A program made the translations under genes and the position numbers. 16,117 nt of DNA, taken from contig DGPO01000058.1 in NCBI GenBank assembly GCA_002390485.1, forward strand, positions 10,177 through 26,293, read 5' to 3'. Each line of letters opens with the position of its first letter. Within the stretch, counting starts at the first letter, position 1. Of the stretch, positions 1 through 7,706 are shown piece after piece. Under the pieces are notes generated by a model that worked only from the letters and a program-made list of their open reading frames with translations, did not search any database and had not been told where the DNA came from. The DNA comes from Halieaceae bacterium UBA4438 (GTDB lineage Bacteria > Pseudomonadota > Gammaproteobacteria > Pseudomonadales > Halieaceae).

Positions 1-261
1 AAGATTCGAGCCATGGAAATTATTGACGAGTTGGAGCCGGTGAAGCGCGGTGTCTACGGTGGCGCGATTGGGTATTTGACGTGGTCGGGCGACATGGATA
101 CGGCCATCGCTATTCGGACTGCGGTGATTAAAGACGGGCAGCTTGTCGTTCAAGCGGGTGCTGGGGTAGTGGCAGATTCAGTGCCGGCGTCTGAGTGGGA
201 GGAGACCCTCAACAAGGCGAGAGCAGTGCTGAGGGCAGCGGCAATGGTAGAGGCGTGCTAA
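1..261 (+). CDS. trpE: Anthranilate synthase component I, C-terminal fragment (5' end outside window)
   Basis: This is the last 86 residues of the chorismate-binding subunit that makes anthranilate, with ammonia supplied by TrpG, as the first step of tryptophan synthesis. The frame is open from base 1, so the apparent ATG at 13 is internal and the true start lies upstream. Visible family motifs are the YGGAIGY segment (about residues 19-25 of the fragment), the following AIAIRT strand and [12 protein letters not shown], which form the end of the chorismate-binding fold in TrpE, PabB and menaquinone/enterobactin relatives. TrpE rather than PabB is inferred from position: trpG starts only 4 bases after the stop and trpD and trpC follow. 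Any trp leader or attenuator would lie outside the window. Confidence 0.93.
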   Translation, partial: KIRAMEIIDELEPVKRGVYGGAIGYLTWSGDMDTAIAIRTAVIKDGQLVVQAGAGVVADSVPASEWEETLNKARAVLRAAAMVEAC

Positions 262-265
262 TCCG

Positions 266-862
266 ATGACTAAACCGAGTGTTGTGATGATCGATAACTA
301 CGATTCATTCACCTGGAATATTGTTCAGTACCTTTGGGAGTTAGGTGCTGAGGTTGCTGTGCATCGAAATGATGAGATTTCTATTGAAGAGATGGCATCC
401 GCCAAGCCCGATCTCCTGTGTGTCTCGCCAGGCCCTTGCTCACCCACTGAGGCCGGGATTTCTATTTCGGCCATTGAGCGATTTTCCGGTGAATTACCGG
501 TGTTTGGTATTTGCTTGGGTATGCAGAGTATTGGCGCTGCCTATGGTGGTGACGTGGTTAGAGCACCCGAGGTCATGCACGGAAAGACGAGTGAGGTACA
601 CCACATTGGAAAGGGCGTCTTTAAGGATTTGCCTTCTCCGTTCACGGCCACCCGCTACCACTCTTTGGTTGTGGATCCCAAGACGCTGCCTGATTGTTTA
701 GAGGTGACCGCGTGGACTGTCGATGACCAGGGTGAGCGCGAGGTCATTATGGGCTTACGTCACCGAGATCTTGCAGTGGAAGGTGTTCAGTTTCATCCCG
801 AATCAATCCTTACCGAGCACGGTCACGCCATGTTGCAAAACTTTCTGAACCAAGCAGGCTGA
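266..862 (+). CDS. trpG: Anthranilate synthase component II (glutamine amidotransferase)
   Basis: TrpG is a class I glutamine amidotransferase that releases ammonia from glutamine and channels it to TrpE for anthranilate synthesis in the cytoplasm. The 198-residue protein has the usual monofunctional length. The start motif [11 protein letters not shown] (residues 8-18), the oxyanion-hole segment SPGPCSP (54-60) and the nucleophile elbow FGICLGMQ with Cys83 are present, as are His177 and Glu179 in GVQFHPES, completing the Cys-His-Glu triad. The trpE stop lies 4 bases upstream and trpD begins 11 bases downstream, so translation is probably coupled. Some bacteria use one amidotransferase for both TrpE and PabB; I cannot tell from this window whether that applies here. 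Confidence 0.96.
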   Translation: MTKPSVVMIDNYDSFTWNIVQYLWELGAEVAVHRNDEISIEEMASAKPDLLCVSPGPCSPTEAGISISAIERFSGELPVFGICLGMQSIGAAYGGDVVRAPEVMHGKTSEVHHIGKGVFKDLPSPFTATRYHSLVVDPKTLPDCLEVTAWTVDDQGEREVIMGLRHRDLAVEGVQFHPESILTEHGHAMLQNFLNQAG

Positions 863-873
863 GGTTTTTATAA

Positions 874-1914
874 ATGAATATTCAAGCGGCAATCGCAGAG
901 TTGGTCTCGGGGCAGTCGCTGTCGCGTGCTGACATGGAATCAGTGATGCTCACGGTCATGCAAGGAGAGGCGACCGAGGCTCAAATTGGTGGCTTGCTGA
1001 TTGGATTGCGAATCAAAGGCGAGACAATCGACGAGATTGTTGGCGCAGCAAGCGTCATGCGCTCGCTCGCGACCCCCGTTTCGATTGATACCGACGGGCT
1101 CATCGATCTTGCTGGAACCGGTGGCAGTGGCGCGAATTTATTCAATGTTTCAACAGCGGCTACGTTTGTCGTGGCGGCTGCGGGTGGCCGCGTTGCCAAG
1201 CACGGTAACCGTTCATCAGGCGCTTCGGGTTCGTCAGATGTTCTCTCGGCGCTCGGCGTTGATCTGAGTGTCTCACCCGACGTCATCGCCGACTGTATCG
1301 ATTCAATCGGTGTTGGTTTCATGTTCGCCCCCATGCACCACAGTGCAATGAAACACGCCATGGGCGCGCGACAACAACTGGCTGTGCGAACCATCTTCAA
1401 TATTCTGGGCCCTCTGACGAACCCTGCAGGCGCGCGTCGACAGGTTTTGGGTGTCTTTTTGCCGTCACTGTGTGAAGTGCTCGCGGGGGCGCTGCGTGAC
1501 TTGGGCGGTGAGCACGTCATGATCGTTCACGGATTGGATGGTTTAGATGAAATATCAGTCGCTGCGAAGACGCAGGTCTGCGAGCTTGTCGATGGGACGC
1601 TGAAAAGCTACCAGATTGATCCTGCGGAATACGGACATGCACATCACTCAATTGACGATTTGTCAGTCGAAAATCCGGAGGAGTCTGCAAACCTGGTTCG
1701 GGCCGCATTAGGGGGCGATGGGTCGACGCGATCAGAGAAGGCGCGTTCGATGATCGCAATGAATGCCGGTGCGGGTCTCTATGTGGGCGGGCAAGCTAAC
1801 ACTTTGGCCGACGGCATAGCGCTTGCGAGTGAGGCCATGCGGGCAGGAACGGCGCTTCAGGCGCTGGACGCATTTGTTGCAAAAACACAGAATGCGGGCG
1901 CGGAAACAAAATGA
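874..1914 (+). CDS. trpD: Anthranilate phosphoribosyltransferase
   Basis: TrpD transfers the phosphoribosyl group of PRPP to anthranilate, the second step of tryptophan synthesis. The 346-residue protein has full family length and a separate trpG upstream, so this is the monofunctional form and not the TrpG-TrpD fusion of enterics. Recognisable motifs are the PRPP-binding GTGGSGA loop (81-87), NVST (91-94), KHGNR (109-113), the RTIFNILGPLTNP segment (172-184) and HGLDGLDEIS (219-228), whose Asp-Glu pair binds magnesium in the family. The start at 874 follows trpG by 11 bases. The final codon overlaps trpC by 4 bases (ATGA at 1911-1914), which points to coupled translation. Confidence 0.97.
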   Translation: MNIQAAIAELVSGQSLSRADMESVMLTVMQGEATEAQIGGLLIGLRIKGETIDEIVGAASVMRSLATPVSIDTDGLIDLAGTGGSGANLFNVSTAATFVVAAAGGRVAKHGNRSSGASGSSDVLSALGVDLSVSPDVIADCIDSIGVGFMFAPMHHSAMKHAMGARQQLAVRTIFNILGPLTNPAGARRQVLGVFLPSLCEVLAGALRDLGGEHVMIVHGLDGLDEISVAAKTQVCELVDGTLKSYQIDPAEYGHAHHSIDDLSVENPEESANLVRAALGGDGSTRSEKARSMIAMNAGAGLYVGGQANTLADGIALASEAMRAGTALQALDAFVAKTQNAGAETK

Positions 1915-2726
1915 TGTCACAGGGTACTCCCACGGTTTTAAAGCGTATTTGCGACAGGAAGCTTGAAGAGATTGCCGACCGAAAGCGTCTCGTTACGCTG
2001 GATGACTTGAGGGTGCGTGCTGCGTCTCAAGATCAGGCGCGTGGCTTTCGTCGTGCGTTGCAATCGCACATCGATGCCGGTACGCCCGGTGTCATTGCCG
2101 AGGTAAAAAAAGCCAGCCCAAGTAAGGGCGTGATCCGGGAAGATTTTGACGCAGCCTGGATTGCCAACAGTTATGCGCAAGGCGGCGCTGCATGCCTGTC
2201 GGTCTTAACCGACATTGATTTTTTTCAGGGTGCTGACGAATACCTTCGTAAGGCCAGAGCGGCATGCGAGCTGCCGGTATTGCGCAAGGACTTTACCTTG
2301 GATGCTTACCAAATTTGGGAGGCTAGAGCGCTGGGAGCCGATGCAATTTTACTGATTGTTGCGTGCCTTGATGACGCTCAAATGCACGACTTATTCGAAG
2401 AGGCGTGCGAGGCTCAGCTGGATGTTTTAGTTGAGGTTCACGATCGCCATGAGCTTGATCGGGCGCTTGCGCTTGACCTTGACCTTATCGGGATCAATAA
2501 CCGCGATCTGCACACCTTCGACACGGACTTAAATACGACGCTCAACTTGCTTGACCATGTGCCCAGTGGCGTGACTGTCGTGACGGAGAGTGGATTGCAC
2601 ACCGCTGATGACATGCGGCTTATGTTAGAGCAGAGGGTGTCTACGTTCCTCATTGGGGAGTCGTTTATGCGACAGCCCTCGCCTGGAGACGCGCTGGCGG
2701 ACATGGTCTTGGCTGCGACGCGCTAA
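1911..2726 (+). CDS. trpC: Indole-3-glycerol phosphate synthase
   Basis: TrpC closes the ring of CdRP to give indole-3-glycerol phosphate, with loss of CO2 and water. At 271 residues it is the monofunctional TrpC without the fused TrpF found in E. coli. Active-site elements of the TIM barrel are clear: AEVKKASPSKG (63-73, with Glu64 and Lys66), LRKDF (124-128, with Lys126), LVEVH (173-177, with Glu175), GINNRDL (194-200) and VTESGL (224-229). Two in-frame ATG codons sit side by side at 1911 and 1914. The first overlaps the trpD stop in an ATGA and is preferred. The TAA stop shares 4 bases with the oppositely oriented crp stop, leaving no intergenic space. trpF, trpB and trpA are not in the window. 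Confidence 0.97.
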   Translation: MMSQGTPTVLKRICDRKLEEIADRKRLVTLDDLRVRAASQDQARGFRRALQSHIDAGTPGVIAEVKKASPSKGVIREDFDAAWIANSYAQGGAACLSVLTDIDFFQGADEYLRKARAACELPVLRKDFTLDAYQIWEARALGADAILLIVACLDDAQMHDLFEEACEAQLDVLVEVHDRHELDRALALDLDLIGINNRDLHTFDTDLNTTLNLLDHVPSGVTVVTESGLHTADDMRLMLEQRVSTFLIGESFMRQPSPGDALADMVLAATR

Positions 2727-3373
2727 GTCGCGCTGTTGCGTGGCTCGCGGAGCACCACGATGGTTTTGCCCGCGACCGTAATATAGCCATCTCCCGTCAG
2801 CATTTTCAGGACGCGGCCGGCCATTTCTCGCGAACAACCCACGAGTTTTCCCAGTTCTTGGCGAGTGACACGAACTTGCATACCGTCTGGGTGCGTCATC
2901 GCTTCAGGCAAGGTCGTCAGCTGAATCAGTGAGCGATGGATCCGCCCATAAACATCAATAAACGTGAGGTCGGCAAGTTTGCGGGTTGTGTTTTTGAGTC
3001 GTTGTCCAATTTGCGAGGTCAGCGCGTAGAGGACGTCAGGGTAGCGCTGTCGGATCGCGTGAAAGTCATCGTAACTAATTTTGGCGAATACACAGGGCGT
3101 TCGGGTCACGAGGTTAGCGGTGCGGGTTTCTTCCCCAAACAGTCCCATTTCACCAAAGAATTCGCCAGGGTTGAGGTAAGACACCACCATCTCTTGTTCG
3201 GGGTCCTCAACGTCGTCGACAATCACCGAGACCGACCCCTCTAAGATGAGGTAAAAGTCTTGACTGAGCTCACCCTGACGGAACACGACCGACTTTGACT
3301 TCATAGTGATGCGCTCGCAGTGCTCGAGGAAGGCCTCGGCATTCGGAATACGCTTGCTCACAAGGTAGTTCAT
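2723..3373 (-). CDS. crp: Cyclic AMP receptor protein (Crp/Vfr family)
   Basis: This is a global transcription regulator that dimerises, binds cAMP and recognises TGTGA-N6-TCACA sites. The 216 residues compare with about 210 in E. coli Crp and align closely along the length. The cyclic-nucleotide fold contains GEFFGEMGLF (70-79, with Glu75) and an Arg84-Thr85 pair in the phosphate-binding cassette, where E. coli has Arg-Ser. Thr129-Thr130 on the dimer helix match the adenine-contacting Thr-Ser. The helix-turn-helix has CSREMAGRVLKML (180-192), retaining the Arg, Glu and Arg that read the TGTGA half-site in E. coli (here Arg182, Glu183, Arg187). Location beside trpGDC and an OsmC gene is as for vfr in Pseudomonas. 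The gene is divergent from the YhfA-like gene and has a candidate autoregulatory site upstream. Confidence 0.95.
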   Translation of the reverse strand: MNYLVSKRIPNAEAFLEHCERITMKSKSVVFRQGELSQDFYLILEGSVSVIVDDVEDPEQEMVVSYLNPGEFFGEMGLFGEETRTANLVTRTPCVFAKISYDDFHAIRQRYPDVLYALTSQIGQRLKNTTRKLADLTFIDVYGRIHRSLIQLTTLPEAMTHPDGMQVRVTRQELGKLVGCSREMAGRVLKMLTGDGYITVAGKTIVVLREPRNSAT

Positions 3374-3385
3374 AGTGTCACGCCG

Positions 3386-3407
3386 TTATGTGATTCGTAG
3401 CACGCTT
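3386..3407. promoter_or_regulatory. Candidate CRP-binding site in the crp/yhfA control region
   Basis: On the plus strand a perfect TGTGA half-site (3389-3393) is followed after 6 bases by GCACG (3400-3404), which keeps the central CAC of TCACA. Flanking A/T-rich positions also fit the 22-base symmetric consensus, with about 14 of 22 positions matching. The site lies 13-34 bases upstream of the crp ATG and just downstream of the inferred crp start point, where bound CRP would block transcription. Negative autoregulation is the inference. Confidence 0.45.
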
Positions 3408-3413
3408 TGCATT

Positions 3414-3443
3414 AGCATAGCTCCCCTGCGGGGGCGGTGCCAA
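3414..3443 (-). promoter_or_regulatory. Candidate sigma70 promoter for crp
   Basis: Read on the minus strand, TTGGCA (3443-3438, five of six matches to TTGACA) is followed after 18 bases by TATGCT (3419-3414, four of six matches to TATAAT). The start point would fall near 3407, giving a crp leader of about 33 bases. The spacer contains a small GC-rich palindrome, CCCC-TGC-GGGG on the plus strand (3423-3433). The assignment rests on motif matching and position only. Confidence 0.45.
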
Positions 3444-3491
3444 TCGTTTACGAGAAAAAGACCAACGGAAGATGAAACAGAGGAAGCTAAA

Positions 3492-3911
3492 ATGGAAGGT
3501 ACTGTGAAGTGGGTGGATGGCGTCATGTTTTTGGGGGAGTCAAGCTCTGGCCACAGTGTTGTTATGGATGGGCCGGAAGAGCTAGGCGGAAAGAATCATG
3601 GGTTGAGGCCGATGGAGATGCTGCTCTTGGGGACCGGCGGCTGCGCGCTTTTTGACGTCGTCACCATGCTTAAAAAATCACGCCAGGCCCTGACCAACGG
3701 TCGTGTAGAGCTTCAAGCGGTGCGTGCTGAGGCGGTGCCCGCAGTGTTTACGGCTATTAATCTTCACTTTGTCATTGAAGGTGATGGAATAAAAGAAAGC
3801 CAGGTTGCACGTGCAGTACAGTTGTCTGCTGAAAAGTATTGTTCAGCGTCGATCATGCTGGCTACGGGCGGGGTGGAAGTGACCCACACGCACGAAACGA
3901 TCAGCCGTTGA
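3492..3911 (+). CDS. yhfA: OsmC family protein, YhfA type
   Basis: This 139-residue protein belongs to the OsmC/Ohr superfamily and resembles E. coli YhfA along its length, including VKWVDGVMFLGESSSGH near the N-terminus, RPMEMLLLGTGGC (39-51) and LSAEKYCSASIML (111-123). Cys51 and Cys117 occupy the positions of the two redox cysteines that reduce organic peroxides in OsmC and Ohr; YhfA itself has no settled function, so peroxidase activity is an inference. The open frame continues upstream to an ATG at 3375, but the added 39 residues look nothing like the family. The ATG at 3492 is preceded by a good ribosome site (AGAGGAAG), so it is chosen. The divergent pairing with crp is also seen in E. 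coli. The end lies 4 bases from the convergent coq7 stop. Confidence 0.88.
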   Translation: MEGTVKWVDGVMFLGESSSGHSVVMDGPEELGGKNHGLRPMEMLLLGTGGCALFDVVTMLKKSRQALTNGRVELQAVRAEAVPAVFTAINLHFVIEGDGIKESQVARAVQLSAEKYCSASIMLATGGVEVTHTHETISR

Positions 3912-3915
3912 GTGA

Positions 3916-4563
3916 CTAAACCCAGTAGGTTGTTTTCGTCATCACCTGGCTAGCGGTGCGCATGACCCGCTTCACCGGGTCTGAAAATTCGCTTCCACCC
4001 TGCTCAAGCGCATGTGCGCCGTGTCGCTCTTCCTCGGCCAGCATTTGCTGAAGAACCAGCTGCGACTTTCTGTCGTCTTCGGGGAGTTTTTGCAGATGTT
4101 CTTTTAAGTGAGCTGCCACACCCTCTTCAGTCGCATGCACAAACCCAAGGCTGACCTTGTCGCCAATCGTGCCTGTGATTGCGCCCAAGGCATAAGAGCT
4201 CACGAAAAATAAGGGGTTGAGGCGACTCGTGTGACTTCCTAATTCTTGAAGACGCTCCTCACACCAGTCAAGGTGGTCTTTCTCCTCTTGTGCCGCATGA
4301 AGAAGCGCCTCGCGTGTCTCATCGGACTTCGCGACCAACGCTTGGCCTCGATAAAGGGCTTGAGCACACACTTCACCGGTGTGGTTGATGCGCATTAATC
4401 CGCCGGCATGCTGGCGCTCGGTATCCGTCAGTTCGGCTTCTGAGTGATCTTTCGCTGGAGAGGGTCGATCGCCCGACAGGGTGTTAGTACCGCGCGCAAC
4501 TTCCCTAAGCGCGGTGTCGAGGGTCGTAATCAGTCGGTCAAGGCTGTTAAGTTGTCGTTGCAT
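3916..4563 (-). CDS. coq7: 3-demethoxyubiquinol 3-hydroxylase (diiron, Coq7 type)
   Basis: Coq7 performs the last ring hydroxylation of ubiquinone synthesis at the inner face of the membrane, using a carboxylate-bridged diiron centre and oxygen. The 215-residue protein has full family length. The iron ligands are visible as two E...ExxH sets in a four-helix bundle: Glu64 in RINHTGEVCAQ, Glu94 and His97 in EEKDH, Glu146 in HATEEG, and Glu178 with His181 in AEEERH. In Pseudomonas the equivalent gene lies near vfr and the OsmC gene; here it sits on the opposite strand to the OsmC gene and 31 bases after purD, so it is probably the last cistron of the dusB-fis-purH-purD transcript. Confidence 0.95.
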   Translation of the reverse strand: MQRQLNSLDRLITTLDTALREVARGTNTLSGDRPSPAKDHSEAELTDTERQHAGGLMRINHTGEVCAQALYRGQALVAKSDETREALLHAAQEEKDHLDWCEERLQELGSHTSRLNPLFFVSSYALGAITGTIGDKVSLGFVHATEEGVAAHLKEHLQKLPEDDRKSQLVLQQMLAEEERHGAHALEQGGSEFSDPVKRVMRTASQVMTKTTYWV

Positions 4564-4594
4564 GAGCTAAATACCTGCGTCACAGGCCAACAGG

Positions 4595-5869
4595 TTAACG
4601 CTCTAAGGCGCGCCAGCCAATATCGCGGCGGTATTTCATACCATCCCAGCTGATATTTGCAGCCGCGTCATAACTGCGCGTCGCCGCCTCTGCTAGCGAG
4701 GGCGCCTTAGCCGTGACACACAAGACACGACCGCCGGCGGTCACCACGGCGCCACTGTCGCTGCGCGTACCCGCATGGAAGACTTTGACCGAATCCGTCT
4801 CTTCGCCGAGCCCCTCAATGGTGAGACCCGAAGGGCTTGAGGCTGGGTAATGCGCCGATGCGAGTACCACCCCCATTGCCGGTTGCTGACTCCACTGGGC
4901 CTGCTCATCCAAGAGTCGTCCGTCACAGGCGGCAATGCAGTGTAAGGTCAGATCAGATTCGAGCCGCATCATGATGGGCTGTGTTTCAGGGTCACCAAAG
5001 CGACAATTGAACTCGATCACCTTAGGAGAACCGGCAGAATCAATCATGAGCCCCGCGTACAGGAAGCCGCGATAACGGTGACCGTCTGCAAGCATTCCCC
5101 GCACTGTGGGGTTGATAATCTCGTCCATGACGCGTTGATGGACAGTTTCTGTAACGACAGGGGCGGGGGAGTAAGCGCCCATGCCGCCCGTATTGGGCCC
5201 GGTGTCGCCCTCACCAACCCGCTTGTGGTCTTGGGAAGATGCCATGGTCAGCACGTCTGTGCCGTCTACCATGACGATGAAACTCGCTTCCTCACCGTCT
5301 AAAAACTCTTCGACCACCACCCGGGCACCGGCGTTGCCAAACGCGTTGCCAGAGAGCATGTCGTGAACAGCGGTCTCGGCCTCCTCAACCGTCAGAGCGA
5401 CAATGACACCTTTGCCGGCGGCTAATCCGTCCGCCTTTACGACGATTGGAGCGCCCTGTCTTTGAATGTAACGGCAGGCCGCCTCGGGGTCGGTAAAGGT
5501 TTCATAGACACCGGTTGGAATCTGGTGTCTTGCAAGAAAGTCCTTGGTGAACGCCTTGGAGCCTTCGAGCTGCGCAGCGGCCGCACTGGGGCCAAAGCAG
5601 CGCAGTCCCTCGGCTTCAAAGCGGTCAACAATACCGTCTACAAGCGGTGCTTCGGGACCGATGACAGTGAGCTGGCAGTCATTGGCCTTGGCGAAGTTGA
5701 TAAGGCCAGTGAAGTCGGAGGGGCTCAGGTCGACGTTTTGGCACCCCGGCTCGTGCGCAGTGCCCGCGTTACCGGGGGCGACAAAGACCGTACTCACGTC
5801 TTGGGATTGCGCCAATTTCCAGGCCAAGGCGTGTTCGCGACCTCCGCCACCTACCATCAGTACATTCAT
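4595..5869 (-). CDS. purD: Phosphoribosylamine-glycine ligase (GAR synthetase)
   Basis: PurD joins glycine to phosphoribosylamine with ATP in the second step of purine synthesis. It is an ATP-grasp enzyme of 424 residues, the normal monofunctional bacterial length. Landmarks are the N-terminal [14 protein letters not shown] (6-19), APGNAGTA (31-38), [11 protein letters not shown] (70-80), the ATP-grasp lysine loop [14 protein letters not shown] (141-154), [21 protein letters not shown] (213-233) and the metal-binding [13 protein letters not shown] (285-297). The ATG at 5869 follows the purH stop by one base (TGATATG), so the two are almost certainly co-translated. coq7 follows 31 bases downstream. 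Confidence 0.97.
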   Translation of the reverse strand: MNVLMVGGGGREHALAWKLAQSQDVSTVFVAPGNAGTAHEPGCQNVDLSPSDFTGLINFAKANDCQLTVIGPEAPLVDGIVDRFEAEGLRCFGPSAAAAQLEGSKAFTKDFLARHQIPTGVYETFTDPEAACRYIQRQGAPIVVKADGLAAGKGVIVALTVEEAETAVHDMLSGNAFGNAGARVVVEEFLDGEEASFIVMVDGTDVLTMASSQDHKRVGEGDTGPNTGGMGAYSPAPVVTETVHQRVMDEIINPTVRGMLADGHRYRGFLYAGLMIDSAGSPKVIEFNCRFGDPETQPIMMRLESDLTLHCIAACDGRLLDEQAQWSQQPAMGVVLASAHYPASSPSGLTIEGLGEETDSVKVFHAGTRSDSGAVVTAGGRVLCVTAKAPSLAEAATRSYDAAANISWDGMKYRRDIGWRALER

Positions 5870-5870
5870 A

Positions 5871-7445
5871 TCAGTGCCTAAAGTGCCTTACGCCAGTAAA
5901 GACCATGGCGATACCGGCGGCATTTGCAGCGGCAATGACCTCGTCATCGCGAATCGAGCCACCCGGTTGGATAACCGCCTTGATTCCCCGCTCTGCCGCA
6001 CTATCAATACCGTCTCTGAACGGAAAAAAGGCATCGGATGCCATCACAGCACCAGCCACCGAAAGACCTGCATGCTCGGCCTTGATGGCGGCGATTCGCG
6101 CCGAGTTAACGCGCGACATCTGGCCGGCGCCTACACCGATAGTGCGCTCGTTAGCGGCATAGATAATGGCGTTAGATTTAACAAATTTGGCCACTCGCCA
6201 CGCAAACAGTAAGTCGCACATTTCTTGTTCACTCGGAGCTCTGTCGGAGACGACTGTCAGTTCATCCGCCAACACAACATGGTCATCGCGGTCCTGAATC
6301 AGCAGTCCACCATTCACTTTTTTGAGGTCCCAGGTGGGGCTGCGATCACCCCATTCTCCGGTCGACATGACCCGCACATTTGGTTTTGCACGGGCGGCTT
6401 CAAGGGCGCTCTCTGAGATCGATGGTGCTGTAATGACCTCGACAAACTGTGAATCAATAATGACCGACAAGGTTGCAGCATCGAGCTCACGATTAAAGGC
6501 AATAATGCCGCCAAAAGCCGATTCCGTGTCTGTTTCAAAAGCGAGACGGTAGGCGTCGAGTAAGTTGTCAGCCACAGCGACACCGCAGGGGTTCGCGTGT
6601 TTCACAATGACGCAAGCAGGCTCGGCGAACGACTTAACACATTCGATGGCGGCGTCCGCATCGGCAACATTGTTATAGCTCAGCGGCTTTCCCTGATGCA
6701 GAGTCGCCGTACTGATCCCCGCCTCGGTAATCTGACGGTCCACGTAGAACGCCGCGTTTTGATGGGGGTTTTCGCCGTAGCGCATTACTGAGCTGCGCGT
6801 AAATTGGAAGTTCGCGGTTCTTGGGAAGGTGTTGAGTTCCTCATCACCGACCCGCTTTCCCAGGTAGTTCGCAATGGCTCCGTCGTAGCCGGCAGTGTGC
6901 TCAAAGGCCTTCACAGCCAGATCAAACCGCGTCGCCTCGGTTGTACCGCCATAAGATGTAATCTCCGCCAACACGCGGCTAAAGTCTTCGTTGCTCACAA
7001 GGATGGTTACATCGCGGTGATTCTTGGCTGCCGCTCTCACCATGGTGGGGCCGCCTATATCGATATTTTCAATGGCGTCAGCCAGCGAGCAGTCCGGATT
7101 GGCGACGGTGGACTCAAAGGGATAAAGGTTGACGACAACGAGGTCGATCGGCGCGATCTGATTGTTCACCATGATCTCATCGTCTTTGCCGCGTCTGCCG
7201 AGAATCCCGCCGTGGATTTTGGGATGTAACGTTTTGACCCGCCCATCCATCATCTCAGGAAATTCGGTGTGATCTGACACCTCAGTAACGGGGACACCCT
7301 CTGACAATAGGAGTCGACAGGTGCCGCCGGTTGAGAGAATTTCGACACCGTGTGTGGCCAGCGCTTGCGCGAAGCTCACGACACCTGTTTTATCGGAAAC
7401 GCTAATGAGCGCGCGTTTAATGGGGGCGATTCTCGCCTCAGTCAT
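5871..7445 (-). CDS. purH: Bifunctional AICAR transformylase / IMP cyclohydrolase
   Basis: PurH carries out the last two steps of IMP synthesis: formylation of AICAR with 10-formyl-THF and cyclisation of FAICAR. The 524-residue protein covers both domains. The N-terminal IMP cyclohydrolase shows SVSDKTG (15-21), STGGT (38-42), [12 protein letters not shown] (69-80) and NLYPF (106-110). The C-terminal transformylase shows RYGENPHQ (222-229), the catalytic Lys282-His283 in [15 protein letters not shown] (309-313), KSNAI (423-427) and [10 protein letters not shown] (470-479). The start has an AAGGGA ribosome site a few bases upstream and lies 15 bases after the fis stop. The order fis-purH-purD is a known gammaproteobacterial arrangement, for example in Pseudomonas. 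Confidence 0.97.
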   Translation of the reverse strand: MTEARIAPIKRALISVSDKTGVVSFAQALATHGVEILSTGGTCRLLLSEGVPVTEVSDHTEFPEMMDGRVKTLHPKIHGGILGRRGKDDEIMVNNQIAPIDLVVVNLYPFESTVANPDCSLADAIENIDIGGPTMVRAAAKNHRDVTILVSNEDFSRVLAEITSYGGTTEATRFDLAVKAFEHTAGYDGAIANYLGKRVGDEELNTFPRTANFQFTRSSVMRYGENPHQNAAFYVDRQITEAGISTATLHQGKPLSYNNVADADAAIECVKSFAEPACVIVKHANPCGVAVADNLLDAYRLAFETDTESAFGGIIAFNRELDAATLSVIIDSQFVEVITAPSISESALEAARAKPNVRVMSTGEWGDRSPTWDLKKVNGGLLIQDRDDHVVLADELTVVSDRAPSEQEMCDLLFAWRVAKFVKSNAIIYAANERTIGVGAGQMSRVNSARIAAIKAEHAGLSVAGAVMASDAFFPFRDGIDSAAERGIKAVIQPGGSIRDDEVIAAANAAGIAMVFTGVRHFRH

Positions 7446-7460
7446 AAAAATCCCTTTCGC

Positions 7461-7706
7461 TTATAAAAGCTTGTATTGGCGTAACTTCTTTCGCAATGTG
7501 CCACGGTTAAGACCGAGCATGGCTGCGGCTTTGCTTTGGTTGTTGGACGTGTACTGCATGACGACGCGCAGAAGGGGCTCTTCAACCTCGGCAAGCACCA
7601 GGGCGTAGAAATCGGTGGCGTCCTCGCCATCGAGCGTGTCAATAAACTGTTTGATCGCCGCTTCGGCCGCCACTTTGAGCGCGCCGTTGGTAGAGTCATC
7701 GGTCAC
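7461..7706 (-). CDS. fis: DNA-binding protein Fis, short form with GTG start
   Basis: Fis is a small homodimeric nucleoid protein that bends DNA and regulates stable RNA, recombination and growth-phase genes. This copy has 81 residues against 98 in E. coli and over 100 in Pseudomonas. The helical core is intact: DFYALVLAEVEEPLLRVVMQYT (32-53) followed by the helix-turn-helix NQSKAAAMLGLNRGTLRKKL (56-75), nearly identical to other Fis proteins. The start is a GTG at 7706 that overlaps the dusB stop as GTGA, with GGAG about 10 bases upstream. Further upstream the frame reaches a TGA at 7739 with no other start, so the usual N-terminal arm is absent. An ATG at 7699 belongs to a different, non-homologous frame. 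The dusB-fis pairing is classic. Confidence 0.94.
   Translation of the reverse strand: MTDDSTNGALKVAAEAAIKQFIDTLDGEDATDFYALVLAEVEEPLLRVVMQYTSNNQSKAAAMLGLNRGTLRKKLRQYKLL

Noticed and set aside
2103..2111. A AAA AAA slippery-like run in trpC codons 65-67
   Set aside because: It encodes the conserved Val-Lys-Lys of the active site, no downstream structure was seen, and a shift would abort an essential enzyme.
2740..2767. Hairpin GTGGCTC-GCG-GAG(CA)CCAC after trpC followed by GATGGTTTT as a trp terminator
   Set aside because: The stem has a bulge, the T run is short and displaced, and the sequence lies inside the conserved C-terminus of crp.
3375..3491. In-frame 39-residue extension of the YhfA-like protein to an ATG at 3375
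   Set aside because: The added residues do not resemble the family, the region holds the crp promoter and CRP-site candidate, and the ATG at 3492 has a strong ribosome site and matches the family start.
3919..3936. AACC-CAGTA-GGTT followed by GTTTT as a yhfA terminator
   Set aside because: A 4-bp A/T-rich stem is too weak, and the bases encode the end of Coq7.
4573..4595. ACCTG/CAGGT inverted repeat between purD and coq7
   Set aside because: Short stem with a long loop and no T run; no function can be supported.
7442..7699. ATG-started open frame overlapping fis on the same strand
   Set aside because: Its translation is low-complexity and unlike any family, whereas the GTG frame gives an obvious Fis.
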